Positions 45,639 to 54,728 of a stretch of 64,000 nucleotides of DNA are shown one piece after another. The notes beneath the pieces are model-generated. The model was not told the DNA's origin. It worked only from the letters and a program-made list of their open reading frames with translations, and did no database searches. Source of the DNA: Aquimarina latercula DSM 2041 (lineage in GTDB: Bacteria; Bacteroidota; Bacteroidia; Flavobacteriales; Flavobacteriaceae); assembly GCF_000430645.1 (NCBI RefSeq), contig NZ_AUMK01000004.1, positions 620,001 to 684,000 on the forward strand, given 5' to 3'. Positions within the stretch are counted from its first letter, which is position 1. Each line of letters begins with the position of its first letter. The translations under genes and the position numbers were made by a program.

Positions 45639-46859
45639 TTACAATCCCGAAATTACGAATTCCTCCCAGTTCCCTATTGATATTCTATTACAAGTCATTG
45701 GTTGACCGCCATCTTCTGAACTAATGTACTTACCATTATTACCTTTTAATGCATACGTACTTCCTCCTCTATTTACTAATGTAAATTGTTCCCAAGATCC
45801 TATTTGTGATCTATTACAAGTAATAGGTTTAGCACCGTTCTCACTGCTTACATATTTTCCATTATTTCCTTTAATGGCTATTTTTCCACCACTCAGTGTT
45901 ACTATTTCAAATTTTTCCCACACTTGTGGATTCGTTCTATTACAATTCATTGGTTTACTCCCATTTTCGCTGCTCACATATTTACCATTACTCCCTTTTA
46001 GTTCAATCATATTATTAGAAACCTGCGCTGGATACATTTTATTAATTCCAATAACATCACTATCAGACAAACCATTACGTTGAGCGTTATACGTATCTCC
46101 ATTAATCCGAGTTATAGTAGGTTGACCATTTTTAGAAAAAGCATATGATCCATACATCATAATACTCCCAAGATCCAGATCAGAAGTGTATTCATTACCA
46201 TCCTGATCTTGTTCTATATAAGTTTTAAAATTAAATTCTCTACCGCTTTGAATATTTTCGAAAACTACTCTTATGTATTGATCTCGATCCTTTCTACTTT
46301 GTTCATGCCATAATCCAATAGCATGACCAATTTCATGAATTGTATTACCAGTGGAACATCCATTTGCCAACGTAATATCTTGGCGCCCTCCAATACGTCC
46401 AACATAAGAAGAACACCCCGATCCATTTTTAAAATACACATAATTGGATTGGTTTGTACGTGGTACAAATCTTAACGCTGTTTTGGATTCCCAATGAGCT
46501 ATTGCATTTGTTATTCGAGCTTGATTAGGCATTCCACTCTGGATAGTATAATACACGATATTATTAGGCCACCTCCCACCAGTTCTTCCTACTCCTTTAT
46601 TTGTATCAGATAATTCTATTTTTATATCACCTTCTAAAATGTAATATTTATTAATACTCTCAACATTTATTTCTTTTCCATTTAAAATGATTTGCAATAA
46701 TTCTCCTGTTTCATTCGGATATGCCTGCTCTAAGCTAAAATCATCATATATAGTTTGTTGATCATCGGACTGTAATTCTTGCGATTCGCATGACATTAGC
46801 AATATGCTTATCATCAATCCTATCCATAAGGGTTTGAAAATTTTAAAATAATCATTCAT
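45639..46859 (-). CDS. Astacin (M12A) metalloprotease lipoprotein with fascin-like repeats
   Basis: 406 aa. Lipobox LLMSC (Cys24). The protease domain has the zinc motif HEIGHAIGLWH (His175, Glu176, His179, His185) followed by EQSRKDR, and Met-turn SIMMYGSYAF. The C-terminal 120 residues are three about-42-aa repeats (LKGSNGKYVSSENG, IKGNNGKYVSSENG, LKGNNGKYISSEDG, each followed by CNR and W-E-x-F), forming one beta-trefoil of fascin/actin-crosslinking type, probably for glycan binding. Related to flavastacin-like enzymes. Surface-anchored rather than secreted by T9SS. Confidence 0.9.
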   Translation of the reverse strand: MNDYFKIFKPLWIGLMISILLMSCESQELQSDDQQTIYDDFSLEQAYPNETGELLQIILNGKEINVESINKYYILEGDIKIELSDTNKGVGRTGGRWPNNIVYYTIQSGMPNQARITNAIAHWESKTALRFVPRTNQSNYVYFKNGSGCSSYVGRIGGRQDITLANGCSTGNTIHEIGHAIGLWHEQSRKDRDQYIRVVFENIQSGREFNFKTYIEQDQDGNEYTSDLDLGSIMMYGSYAFSKNGQPTITRINGDTYNAQRNGLSDSDVIGINKMYPAQVSNNMIELKGSNGKYVSSENGSKPMNCNRTNPQVWEKFEIVTLSGGKIAIKGNNGKYVSSENGAKPITCNRSQIGSWEQFTLVNRGGSTYALKGNNGKYISSEDGGQPMTCNRISIGNWEEFVISGL

Positions 46860-47077
46860 AATGTGAGTTTGTGTGGCTTTAAAAACAATACTATATTAAC
46901 CATAACTTTTCTTTTAATTTTATGGAAAATACTAAGTGCCTTAAAACTTTTAAAAAACGACGTATATAAAAAAGTATTCGTTTACCCAGCGCAAAAGGAC
47001 TTGATAATTGTATTATACTTTCTCTATTTTTTGTATCTTGTAGTAAACACAGGATAACCAAACTTAAATTCAAACTC

Positions 47078-47539
47078 ATGACTCCATTATTCAAAAAATT
47101 ACAACTACCTCCATCACTTGATGAGATATTAATATTGAATGAACCGGAAGGATTTTGCAAAGAACTAGATTGCCTAAAGGATGTTATAGTAAAAGAATCT
47201 TTGATACAAGTATCTGAAGTTGATTTTGCATTAGTCTTTGTTAAGGAACAAAAACAAATCGAAAACCGAATCGAAACTATTTTTCCTAAATTAGTTGGTG
47301 ATGCTATTCTTTGGTTTGCTTACCCTAAGAAAAGTTCTAAAAAATATAAGTCTGAGATCACAAGAGATCATGGATGGGGAGTTTTGGGTGATTATAACTT
47401 AGAGCCTGTAAGACAAGTAGCTATTGATGAAGATTGGAGTGCATTACGTTTTAGAAAAGTAAGTTTCATAAAACATATGAAAAGAAGTAAAGATTTTGCA
47501 CTCAGCAGTGCTGGTAAGGTAAAAACAACTGGGATTTAA
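47078..47539 (+). CDS. DUF3052-like protein
   Basis: 153 aa, no signal or membrane helix. The segment AILWFAYPKKSSKKYKSEI followed by RDHGWGVLGDY and AIDEDWSALRFR matches DUF3052-type proteins as I know them. Function unknown. Its stop codon overlaps the next start by one base, suggesting a small operon with DoxX and AlkB genes. Confidence 0.65.
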   Translation: MTPLFKKLQLPPSLDEILILNEPEGFCKELDCLKDVIVKESLIQVSEVDFALVFVKEQKQIENRIETIFPKLVGDAILWFAYPKKSSKKYKSEITRDHGWGVLGDYNLEPVRQVAIDEDWSALRFRKVSFIKHMKRSKDFALSSAGKVKTTGI

Positions 47540-47886
47540 TGAGTTGGCATTTGTATATTTTATCCGGTGTTTTTATAATCGCCGGTATTTTTCACCTTAT
47601 TAAACCAAAGGCATTTATGAGAATTATGCCGCTATATATTCCATATCACAGGCAACTGGTCTACCTAAGTGGTATCGCGGAAATTGTTGCAGGTATTGGT
47701 CTTTTATTTACTCAGACACGTTTTTTTTCGGTTTGGTCTATTATATGTATGTTAATTTTATTTTTTCCAGTTCATATACACATGCTTATAAATAAAAAAG
47801 CAGGTTTAAATTTGCCAAAATCAATTCTAGTATTTAGGTTATTACTTCAATTTGGCTTAGTTTATTGGGCACAATCATATCTTTAA
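47539..47886 (+). CDS. DoxX-like membrane protein
   Basis: 115 aa with four membrane helices. The IFHLIKPKAFMRIMPLYIPYHRQLVYLSGIAEIVAG stretch, with the SGIAEI motif, is typical of DoxX/DoxD-like small proteins. Coupled to the DUF3052-like gene (TAATG overlap). Role unknown; family members are linked to redox or quinone chemistry. Confidence 0.8.
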   Translation: MSWHLYILSGVFIIAGIFHLIKPKAFMRIMPLYIPYHRQLVYLSGIAEIVAGIGLLFTQTRFFSVWSIICMLILFFPVHIHMLINKKAGLNLPKSILVFRLLLQFGLVYWAQSYL

Positions 47887-47898
47887 AAAACAAAATCA

Positions 47899-48501
47899 TT
47901 GGATCTATTTAGTTCTAAAAACGAACATATTCAGCTAAAAATGCCAGATGGAGATGTACATTATTATCCATTTCTTTTTGAAAAAGTTGAAGCTGATCAA
48001 TTATTTAACCAATTAAAAGAGTCTATTCAATGGCAACAAGATGACATAAAGGTCTTTGGTAAAACCTATAAGCAGCCACGCCTTACTGCCTTATATGCTA
48101 ATAATGAAAATACCTATTCGTACTCTAATATCACCATGCAACCTCATTTATTTACAGATAATTTATTAAAGATTAAAAAAAAGGTAGAAGATGTAAGTTC
48201 GGAGATTTTTACAACTTGTTTACTAAATCTATATCGCAATGGTCAAGATAGTAATGGTTGGCATTCTGATAATGAAAAAGAACTTGGTCCAGAACCAATA
48301 ATCGCATCTGTAAGTTTTGGCGAAGAAAGATGGTTTCATTTTAAGCATAAAACTAAAGAACTAAAGCAAAAACTTTTATTACAACACGGTAGTCTACTTC
48401 TAATGCGTGGAAAAACACAAGAAAATTGGTTACATCAATTACCAAAATCTAAGAGAATTACAAATCCGCGAATTAATCTTACCTTCAGGATTATTAATTA
48501 A
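47899..48501 (+). CDS. AlkB-like 2-oxoglutarate/Fe(II) oxygenase
   Basis: 200 aa. AlkB-type DNA/RNA dealkylation enzyme. Iron ligands are in GWHSDNEKE (His, Asp) and ENWLHQLPK (distal His); the 2-oxoglutarate Arg is in NPRINLTFR. The TTG at 47899 is the start, since no in-frame ATG precedes the conserved region. The gap to the DoxX stop is 12 bp, so it is likely co-transcribed. Confidence 0.88.
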   Translation: MDLFSSKNEHIQLKMPDGDVHYYPFLFEKVEADQLFNQLKESIQWQQDDIKVFGKTYKQPRLTALYANNENTYSYSNITMQPHLFTDNLLKIKKKVEDVSSEIFTTCLLNLYRNGQDSNGWHSDNEKELGPEPIIASVSFGEERWFHFKHKTKELKQKLLLQHGSLLLMRGKTQENWLHQLPKSKRITNPRINLTFRIIN

Positions 48502-48535
48502 AAGGCTTTTAATCCCTATGAATAAAACATAAAAT

Positions 48536-48949
48536 CTATATCATTAGATACATATCTCGAGAATAATCCATAGATTTTAAATTGTAATTATCTTTTTTCC
48601 ATAATATTAGGGTCAGGATAAATAATCCTATATGTAATATCGACAGTCCTATTGAATTTACGTCTAATAAAAAAAGTGCCAAAAACAAAAACAAAATCGA
48701 TGCACATATCAGGACTTTTCTTGTAAAATAACCAAGAATTAGAAATAACCCCAAAACAAACTCTTCAAAAGGAACTAGCGGAGCTAATGCTTCAACCAAG
48801 TCGTATTTAAATACCGTTGTTTTTGTAAAGTAGGTGTCAACTTCATTCAGAAATTCTGAATAAATAATTACGTTATAGGCACTATGTAGTGCCAAAAAAC
48901 CTCCAAACAGTATCCGAACCACTGCATATAAATAAACTCTAAACTTCAT
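48536..48949 (-). CDS. DoxX/MauE-like membrane protein
   Basis: 137 aa, four helices. FGGFLALHSAYNVI, PLVPFEEFVLGLFLILGYFTRK and the remaining helix order fit the DoxX/MauE superfamily. Convergent with alkB (35 bp between the stops). Unrelated in sequence to the DoxX protein at 47539 apart from the fold. Confidence 0.7.
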   Translation of the reverse strand: MKFRVYLYAVVRILFGGFLALHSAYNVIIYSEFLNEVDTYFTKTTVFKYDLVEALAPLVPFEEFVLGLFLILGYFTRKVLICASILFLFLALFLLDVNSIGLSILHIGLFILTLILWKKDNYNLKSMDYSRDMYLMI

Positions 48950-49156
48950 TGCCGATTTGTGTGAAAAATTTGCAGGGCAAAAGTATAAAGTGTTCCTTAC
49001 TGTCTACTTGTAGAATTATAGTAACTACTTGTACTTTTAAAACATAATTAGTTAATTATCAGTTAAATAAAGTAAAAACATTCAAAAACACTTGTACAAA
49101 ACAGTTATTAGGTTTGATTTTATTTTTGTAACTTTAAAACAAAAGAAAAATTGATT

Positions 49157-50017
49157 ATGAATCGTTATACCTTACACGAGACCTTTGTTGTACATCAATA
49201 TTCATTCGATAAATGGGAAGCGGAACCTCATAATCACAATTATTTTGAGATCATTTTTGTTGAAAAAGGAAGTGGTTATCACACAATTAATGGTATTCGA
49301 TTTCGGTATAAAAAAAATGACATTTTTCTACTTGCTCCAGAAGACACGCATCATTTTGAAATAGAAAAACATTCTGGTTTTACACACTTTAAATTTACCG
49401 AACTTTTATTTTCTAGTAAAGTCAACTTACCCGATAGGAAATATTGGTTACAACGAATTGAACAACTACTACATCATCCTAATATTATCCCTGGAGATGT
49501 AATTTCACATGAAGAAGATAGAAGTATTATCTGGGATATCCATAATGTAGTTATGGAAGAATTTAAAAACGAAAAGATATATTATCAAGAGATTATTTCG
49601 AATGCAATCAGTACTATATTAAGTATTATAGTCCGTAATATTTCTGACAAATACAGTTCTCATAATAGAAATGTTTCAATAAGTGATTCGAGGATAGATC
49701 AGATACTAGGTCACATCAGACAGCATGTATACGATAATGACCTTACCAAGATTAGTTATATGGCTAATAAGTTCAATATGTCGCAGAGTTCGATTAGCAC
49801 TTATTTTAAGAAAGCAACGGGAGAATCTATACATCAATATGTAACCAAATATAAAATGAAACTCGTAGAATATAGGTTACAGAATACCGAATTTACAATT
49901 GCAGAAATTGCCTATCAATTAGGATACACTGATGAGAGTCATCTTACTAAGACCTTCAAAAAGTATTTCTCTATGTCTCCTAAGCAGTATCGAAAGGATC
50001 TTACAGTTAGTAAATAA
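49157..50017 (+). CDS. AraC-family transcriptional regulator
   Basis: About 286 aa from ATG 49157 (TTG at 49151 is a possible earlier start). The N-terminal cupin-like domain has HNHNYFEIIFVEKGSGYHTI and His pairs; the C-terminal has two helix-turn-helix motifs (about 190-280) with FNMSQSSISTYFKKATGESIHQYV and IAYQLGYTDESHLTKTFKKYF. Ligand and targets unknown. Confidence 0.9.
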   Translation: MNRYTLHETFVVHQYSFDKWEAEPHNHNYFEIIFVEKGSGYHTINGIRFRYKKNDIFLLAPEDTHHFEIEKHSGFTHFKFTELLFSSKVNLPDRKYWLQRIEQLLHHPNIIPGDVISHEEDRSIIWDIHNVVMEEFKNEKIYYQEIISNAISTILSIIVRNISDKYSSHNRNVSISDSRIDQILGHIRQHVYDNDLTKISYMANKFNMSQSSISTYFKKATGESIHQYVTKYKMKLVEYRLQNTEFTIAEIAYQLGYTDESHLTKTFKKYFSMSPKQYRKDLTVSK

Positions 50018-50031
50018 AATCTTGTTTTATT

Positions 50032-50814
50032 TTAACCAAAAATATCATTCAATACTTTAGCCAAACGTATTCCTCCCTTTTGTAATTGAGCTCTTACAAT
50101 TGGAAAATTATTATACATATACTTGTACCCCAACTTCTCTCCTACATTTGCAGAGGCATATACTTTTTTCGCAAGGCTTTGCGACTCATAAATCCAATCT
50201 AATACTTCACCTTTTTTTATAGCTTCTATTTCTGATAATGATAATTCGTCTGTATTATTGGCTAATTCTGTATAGCTCATTCCATAATAATCAAGCATTT
50301 CACTATCCCAAACTCTATGTAAATTAGACCCATCTCTAAACCAACGTACCTGGATATCATTCCCTCCTTTATCCTCTCCTCTTCCTACATGTAAAGGCTG
50401 ATGTAAATCACCAATAAAATGAACTAACATTTTAAGATAAAATTCTTTATCTTCTTCAGAAGAATCCTCACTTTTCAAAACCTCTACACATTTTTGAATT
50501 CCTTGAACTAAATCTCCATGTTTACTAGGAGTTTCTTCTCCGTATTTTTTATCAAAAGAAAAGTTTACATAATGCCAAGGACTATAGCCTCTATAACGAT
50601 CATCACTTTTTATTTCATCAGCATAAATTGAAACAAAAGCTAACCCTTTTCCTTTTAATATGTTAGCAATATTTCTTTTTGCCTTTTCTGTAAGGTGGCT
50701 ATCTGCTATCTCTCCTGTAACCCTATGACCTGTTTTACCCCAATCATCATTAAATGAGAATGCATTAAAGGAAATAGTAAACAGTAATAAAAAGGCAATG
50801 TATCGAGTAATCAT
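50032..50814 (-). CDS. S1/P1 nuclease
   Basis: 260 aa, exported (signal peptide 1-22 with SFNAFS). The mature N-terminus provides the Trp ligand of the zinc cluster in DDWGKTGHRVTGEIAD. Zinc His/Asp motifs: SPWHYVNFSF, VHFIGDLHQPLHVGRGEDKGGND and LHRVWDSEML. Degrades single-stranded nucleic acids in the periplasm or outside. Confidence 0.92.
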   Translation of the reverse strand: MITRYIAFLLLFTISFNAFSFNDDWGKTGHRVTGEIADSHLTEKAKRNIANILKGKGLAFVSIYADEIKSDDRYRGYSPWHYVNFSFDKKYGEETPSKHGDLVQGIQKCVEVLKSEDSSEEDKEFYLKMLVHFIGDLHQPLHVGRGEDKGGNDIQVRWFRDGSNLHRVWDSEMLDYYGMSYTELANNTDELSLSEIEAIKKGEVLDWIYESQSLAKKVYASANVGEKLGYKYMYNNFPIVRAQLQKGGIRLAKVLNDIFG

Positions 50815-50969
50815 TAGTATATATTTTGAAGCAAAGATAAAAAAGGGTATGTTAGTGAATCGTTAAATGTTATTTTTAACAAAGATATTTTACCTAAAGA
50901 ATTTTAGATCAAAAATATGGTAGCATATTTATCGTTTCATAAAGACATATCTTATAAACCCCAATATAT

Positions 50970-51905
50970 ATGAAAATAAGATTTTCATTATTTCTGATTG
51001 CTTTTACAACATTTTGTTTGGCTCAAGAGAAAGAAGAAAAAGAATACAATTCTGCGACCGTTAGAGTTAACCGTCTTATCGAAGGTACATTAACAACTCC
51101 ATACTCCGATGATAATGTTCCTCTCGTTATTTTTATTATGGATGCTGGAGCTATCAATAGAGAGGGTAATGACAGAATGTCTAAAAATGATGCTTTTAAA
51201 TTATTAGCTATAGCACTAGCAAAGAAAGGCGTAGCATCGTATCGTTATGACAAAAGATTGTTTAAAATTGATGCTTATGGAATTAGAGAGCACGAAATTT
51301 TATTAGAACATTTTATTCAAGATGCGCAAGCAATAGTTAAATACTTCAAGGAAAATGGTAATTACACAAAGGTCATTTTGGCGGGTCATGGACAAGGTTC
51401 TTTAATCGGGATTGTAGCTGGCCAGGAAAACGTTGATGGTTTTATATCAATTGCTGGAAATGCACAATCGGTAGACCAAATTGTAATACAACAATTAGAA
51501 AAACAAGCACCTGGGTTGGATAAAAGTGCTGCGGTAGCTTTTACTGAATTAAAAGAAAAAGGAAGAGCTACAGATTACGATCCAGCTTTAGAATCTATAT
51601 TTGGTTATCAATTACAGCCTTTTATGAAGTCTTGGATTAAGTATACTCCTTCTGAAGAGATACAGAACCTAGAAATACCAATTCTAATATTACAAGGTGA
51701 TAAAGATCTACAAGTAGAAGTCTCTGAAGCAGAAAAATTGAAAGAGGCTGTTCCTAATGCGGAGTATGTGATCATAGAAAATATGAATCATATACTTAGA
51801 GAAATAAAAGGTAGTAGACTAGAAAACCATAAATCTTATAACGAATACTGGCTTAAAATTATGCCAGAAGTTACCACTAGTATTGTTAACTTCGTAAAAG
51901 ACTAA
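50970..51905 (+). CDS. Alpha/beta hydrolase-like protein without nucleophile serine
   Basis: 311 aa with signal peptide (1-18, LAQ). Alpha/beta hydrolase fold: VILAGHGQGSLIGI should be the nucleophile elbow GHSxGS, but the Ser position is Gly141 (codon 51390-51392). The acid (DKDLQVEV) and His (NMNHILRE) are kept. The usual GSGPxxRDGN oxyanion-side motif also reads MDAGAINREGND. Probably a non-hydrolytic homologue or with altered mechanism; homologues I know in this family have Ser. Next gene is a Cof-like phosphatase. Confidence 0.8.
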   Translation: MKIRFSLFLIAFTTFCLAQEKEEKEYNSATVRVNRLIEGTLTTPYSDDNVPLVIFIMDAGAINREGNDRMSKNDAFKLLAIALAKKGVASYRYDKRLFKIDAYGIREHEILLEHFIQDAQAIVKYFKENGNYTKVILAGHGQGSLIGIVAGQENVDGFISIAGNAQSVDQIVIQQLEKQAPGLDKSAAVAFTELKEKGRATDYDPALESIFGYQLQPFMKSWIKYTPSEEIQNLEIPILILQGDKDLQVEVSEAEKLKEAVPNAEYVIIENMNHILREIKGSRLENHKSYNEYWLKIMPEVTTSIVNFVKD

Positions 51906-51941
51906 CCAATTAGAAGAATCATTAACCCTAAGCTAATTTAA

Positions 51942-52748
51942 TTGAATTCACATCGTATTGTATTTTCTGATATTGACGGAACACTTCTTAACCCGGAAAG
52001 AGAACTTTCTGAATTTACTATTTCAGAAATAAAGCGAATAAAAGATACTATCCCTGTCATATTAATTTCTTCTCGTATGCCAAGTGCTATGACACATTTA
52101 CAAGAAGAATTGGATATTACCCATCTTCCACTAATTTGTTATAATGGGGGGTTAGTTTTAGTAGACAAGAAACCTATTCATTCTACTTTTATACATCCGG
52201 ATATAATACAGGAGTTGAACAACTTTAATAACAAGAACTCATTTCATATAAGCTTATATCATAATGATGATTGGTTTGTTCCTGAAATGGATTTTTGGGC
52301 AAATAGAGAATCACAAAATACTAAAGTAACTCCAGTTGTAAAATCAACAAAAAAAGTTATAGAAGAATGGAAAGTCGAAAATAAAGGAGCTCATAAGATC
52401 ATGTGTATGGGGGATGAAAAATATATTGAAGAAGCATTTATTTTTTTAAAAACACATTTTAGCGAAACATTACACTTATATAGATCAAAGCCTACATATA
52501 TTGAAATTGCTCATAAAAGTATTTCAAAATTAACTGCGATTGAATTACTGCTTACTAAGTATTATAAAATTTCTCTATCTGAAGCAGTAGCTTTTGGCGA
52601 TAATTATAACGATATTGCTATGATAAAAGCTGTTGGTACCGGAGTAGCTGTTGCCAATGCGAAACCTGAAACATTAAAAATTGCTGATGTAATAACACTA
52701 CCCGGAAAAGAAGATGGTGTTGCTACATATATAAAAAACAATATCTAA
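51942..52748 (+). CDS. Cof-type HAD phosphatase
   Basis: 268 aa. Motif I FSDIDGTLL (Asp-Ile-Asp), motif II ILISSRM and motif IV FGDNYNDIAMI with cap domain inserted between; member of the Cof/YbiV (sugar phosphate phosphatase) subfamily. TTG start at 51942: no ATG is present before the catalytic motif. It follows the hydrolase by 36 bp and precedes the M61 gene by 5 bp, so an operon is likely. Confidence 0.88.
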   Translation: MNSHRIVFSDIDGTLLNPERELSEFTISEIKRIKDTIPVILISSRMPSAMTHLQEELDITHLPLICYNGGLVLVDKKPIHSTFIHPDIIQELNNFNNKNSFHISLYHNDDWFVPEMDFWANRESQNTKVTPVVKSTKKVIEEWKVENKGAHKIMCMGDEKYIEEAFIFLKTHFSETLHLYRSKPTYIEIAHKSISKLTAIELLLTKYYKISLSEAVAFGDNYNDIAMIKAVGTGVAVANAKPETLKIADVITLPGKEDGVATYIKNNI

Positions 52749-52753
52749 TACTT

Positions 52754-54649
52754 GTGCTAAAAAAAATTACTCTGATTAGAATTCTAATATTTCACATTTT
52801 TATTATCTACTCTTTTACAGGTTGCAAACCAACAAAATCTGCAATAAAAGTAGATACTACACCAATTATTGCATCCTTAGATTTAGTAAATATAATAGAT
52901 GATAAAGTAAAGGTAGAATTAAAAATCAATAGCATAAACTCAGATACAATCAGTTATTACCTGCCCAAAATTGTTCCCGGAACATACCAAAACAATAATT
53001 ATGGAAAATACATCGAAGATTTTAAAGCTTTCGATAATGAGGGCAATGAATTGTCTGTAAAAAAACACGGAGATAATCGCTGGAAAATAAACAGTGCAAA
53101 ACAATTAAGTTCCATAACTTATTTAGTGAACGATACTTTTGACACAGAAAATGACCATCAAATATTCTCTCCTACAGGAACAAATATTCTACAAAACAAA
53201 AATTTCGTTCTTAACCTATATGCTTTTGTAGGATATTTTGACAACAAAAAAGAAAATAAGTACAACCTTTTTATCAAACATCCTATAGATATGGAAGCTT
53301 CAACTTCTTTATCTGAATATCTACCAAAAGAGCCTCAAGCAGGAGCTTTATATGATACAGATGTTTTTATTTTTAAGAGATATGCTGATTTAGCTGATTC
53401 TCCCATAATGTATTCCTTTCCGGACAAAATAACTTTTAATATTAATGAAATTGAGGTTTTATTAAGTGTTTACTCTCCTACCAAACTTCATCGTGCTGCG
53501 CAATTAATGCCACAAATGGAACGCATGATCAGAGCGCAAAAGAATTTTTTAGGATATATCAATACGACAAAAAAATATAGTGTTATACTTTACCTTTCTT
53601 CTTCTAAAAGTGATGATGCTAAAGGTTTTGGAGCCTTAGAACATAATACTTCTACAGTTGTTGTACTTCCTGAATCGATACCATTACAAAAACTGAATGA
53701 ATCGCTGACAGATGTTGTTTCGCACGAGTTTTTTCATATCATAACTCCATTAAGTATACACTCTGAAGAGATTCATGATTTTGACTACAATAATCCAAAA
53801 ATGTCAAAGCATTTATGGTTGTATGAGGGTACAGTTGAATATTTTTCTTTATTATTTCAGATTAATCAAGCACTCATTGAAAAAGAAGAATTTTTTGAAA
53901 GAATTTTAGAAAAAATAAATAATTCTAAAAATTTTGATCAAAGCTTTTCTTTTGCGGAAATGAGTAAAAACATATTACAAGATCCATATTTAGAAAATTA
54001 TGGCAACGTCTATGAAAAGGGTGCTCTAATTTCCATGTGTATCGATATAATAATGCGAGAAAAAAGTAAAGGAGTTTATGGTATTGTTGATCTTATAAAA
54101 GGGTTATCAGGAAGATTTGGAAATAAAAGTCCTTTTAAAGATGATGAATTAATAAAGGTGATAGAAGAACTTTCTTATCCAGAAGTAGCAGATTTTCTAA
54201 AATCTCATGTTATTAATAATACCCCTATCGATTATGGATATTACTTAAAAAAAGCTGGATTGATATACAATACTGTAGAAATTCCTTCTGAATATTTCAT
54301 TCATGAACAAGAACCCTTTATAAAAGGTTCTGAAACTACTAAAAAGGTAGTTTTTACTGCTGGGGCAGAACGTAATAACTTTCTAAAAAAAGTAGGAATA
54401 AAAAGAGGAGATATTCTATTAAGCATAGATAGTAAAACATATACCATAAAAAACATTTATGATCTTTTTAGTGATTCTAATAAATGGAATATTGGTGATG
54501 ATGTTGTTTTTACAATCGAACGAGATCAAAATATTTTAAAACTTACTTCTAAAGTAATTCCCCCTGCAGTAGAAAAAATAATTCTTAAACAGAATCCTAA
54601 CGCTACTGAAAGACAGATAGAAATTTTAAAGAGCTGGATTAATGATTAA
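52754..54649 (+). CDS. M61-family glycyl-aminopeptidase-like lipoprotein
   Basis: 631 aa. Lipobox SFTGC (Cys24). M61 domain with zinc motif H324-E-F-F-H328 in VSHEFFHIITP and downstream LWLYEGTVEYFS Glu; the N-terminal beta domain is characteristic (PGTYQNNNYGKYIEDFKAFD). A C-terminal PDZ domain (about 520-610: FLKKVGIKRGDILLSIDS). GTG start at 52754, 5 bp after the phosphatase stop. Cleaves peptides with N-terminal Gly/Ala in known homologues. Confidence 0.88.
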   Translation: MLKKITLIRILIFHIFIIYSFTGCKPTKSAIKVDTTPIIASLDLVNIIDDKVKVELKINSINSDTISYYLPKIVPGTYQNNNYGKYIEDFKAFDNEGNELSVKKHGDNRWKINSAKQLSSITYLVNDTFDTENDHQIFSPTGTNILQNKNFVLNLYAFVGYFDNKKENKYNLFIKHPIDMEASTSLSEYLPKEPQAGALYDTDVFIFKRYADLADSPIMYSFPDKITFNINEIEVLLSVYSPTKLHRAAQLMPQMERMIRAQKNFLGYINTTKKYSVILYLSSSKSDDAKGFGALEHNTSTVVVLPESIPLQKLNESLTDVVSHEFFHIITPLSIHSEEIHDFDYNNPKMSKHLWLYEGTVEYFSLLFQINQALIEKEEFFERILEKINNSKNFDQSFSFAEMSKNILQDPYLENYGNVYEKGALISMCIDIIMREKSKGVYGIVDLIKGLSGRFGNKSPFKDDELIKVIEELSYPEVADFLKSHVINNTPIDYGYYLKKAGLIYNTVEIPSEYFIHEQEPFIKGSETTKKVVFTAGAERNNFLKKVGIKRGDILLSIDSKTYTIKNIYDLFSDSNKWNIGDDVVFTIERDQNILKLTSKVIPPAVEKIILKQNPNATERQIEILKSWIND

Positions 54650-54728
54650 CTCACATTAGGAAGTTAATTTAATTTTAATCCAAAAATTGTATTTTGCAAC
54701 GCATCTCACAATATAATGAACTCACACT

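Noticed and set aside
46863..47057. Short plus-strand open frame beyond the astacin start
   Set aside because: Its start overlaps the astacin promoter region, it has no recognisable domain and the neighbouring antisense frame is similar in length; it looks like AT-rich chance reading.
54656..54668. TTAGGAAGTTAA resembling the MarR operator candidates
   Set aside because: It lies at the end of the M61 gene, lacks the GGAT core and the CTAA half, and one such match is expected by chance in AT-rich DNA.
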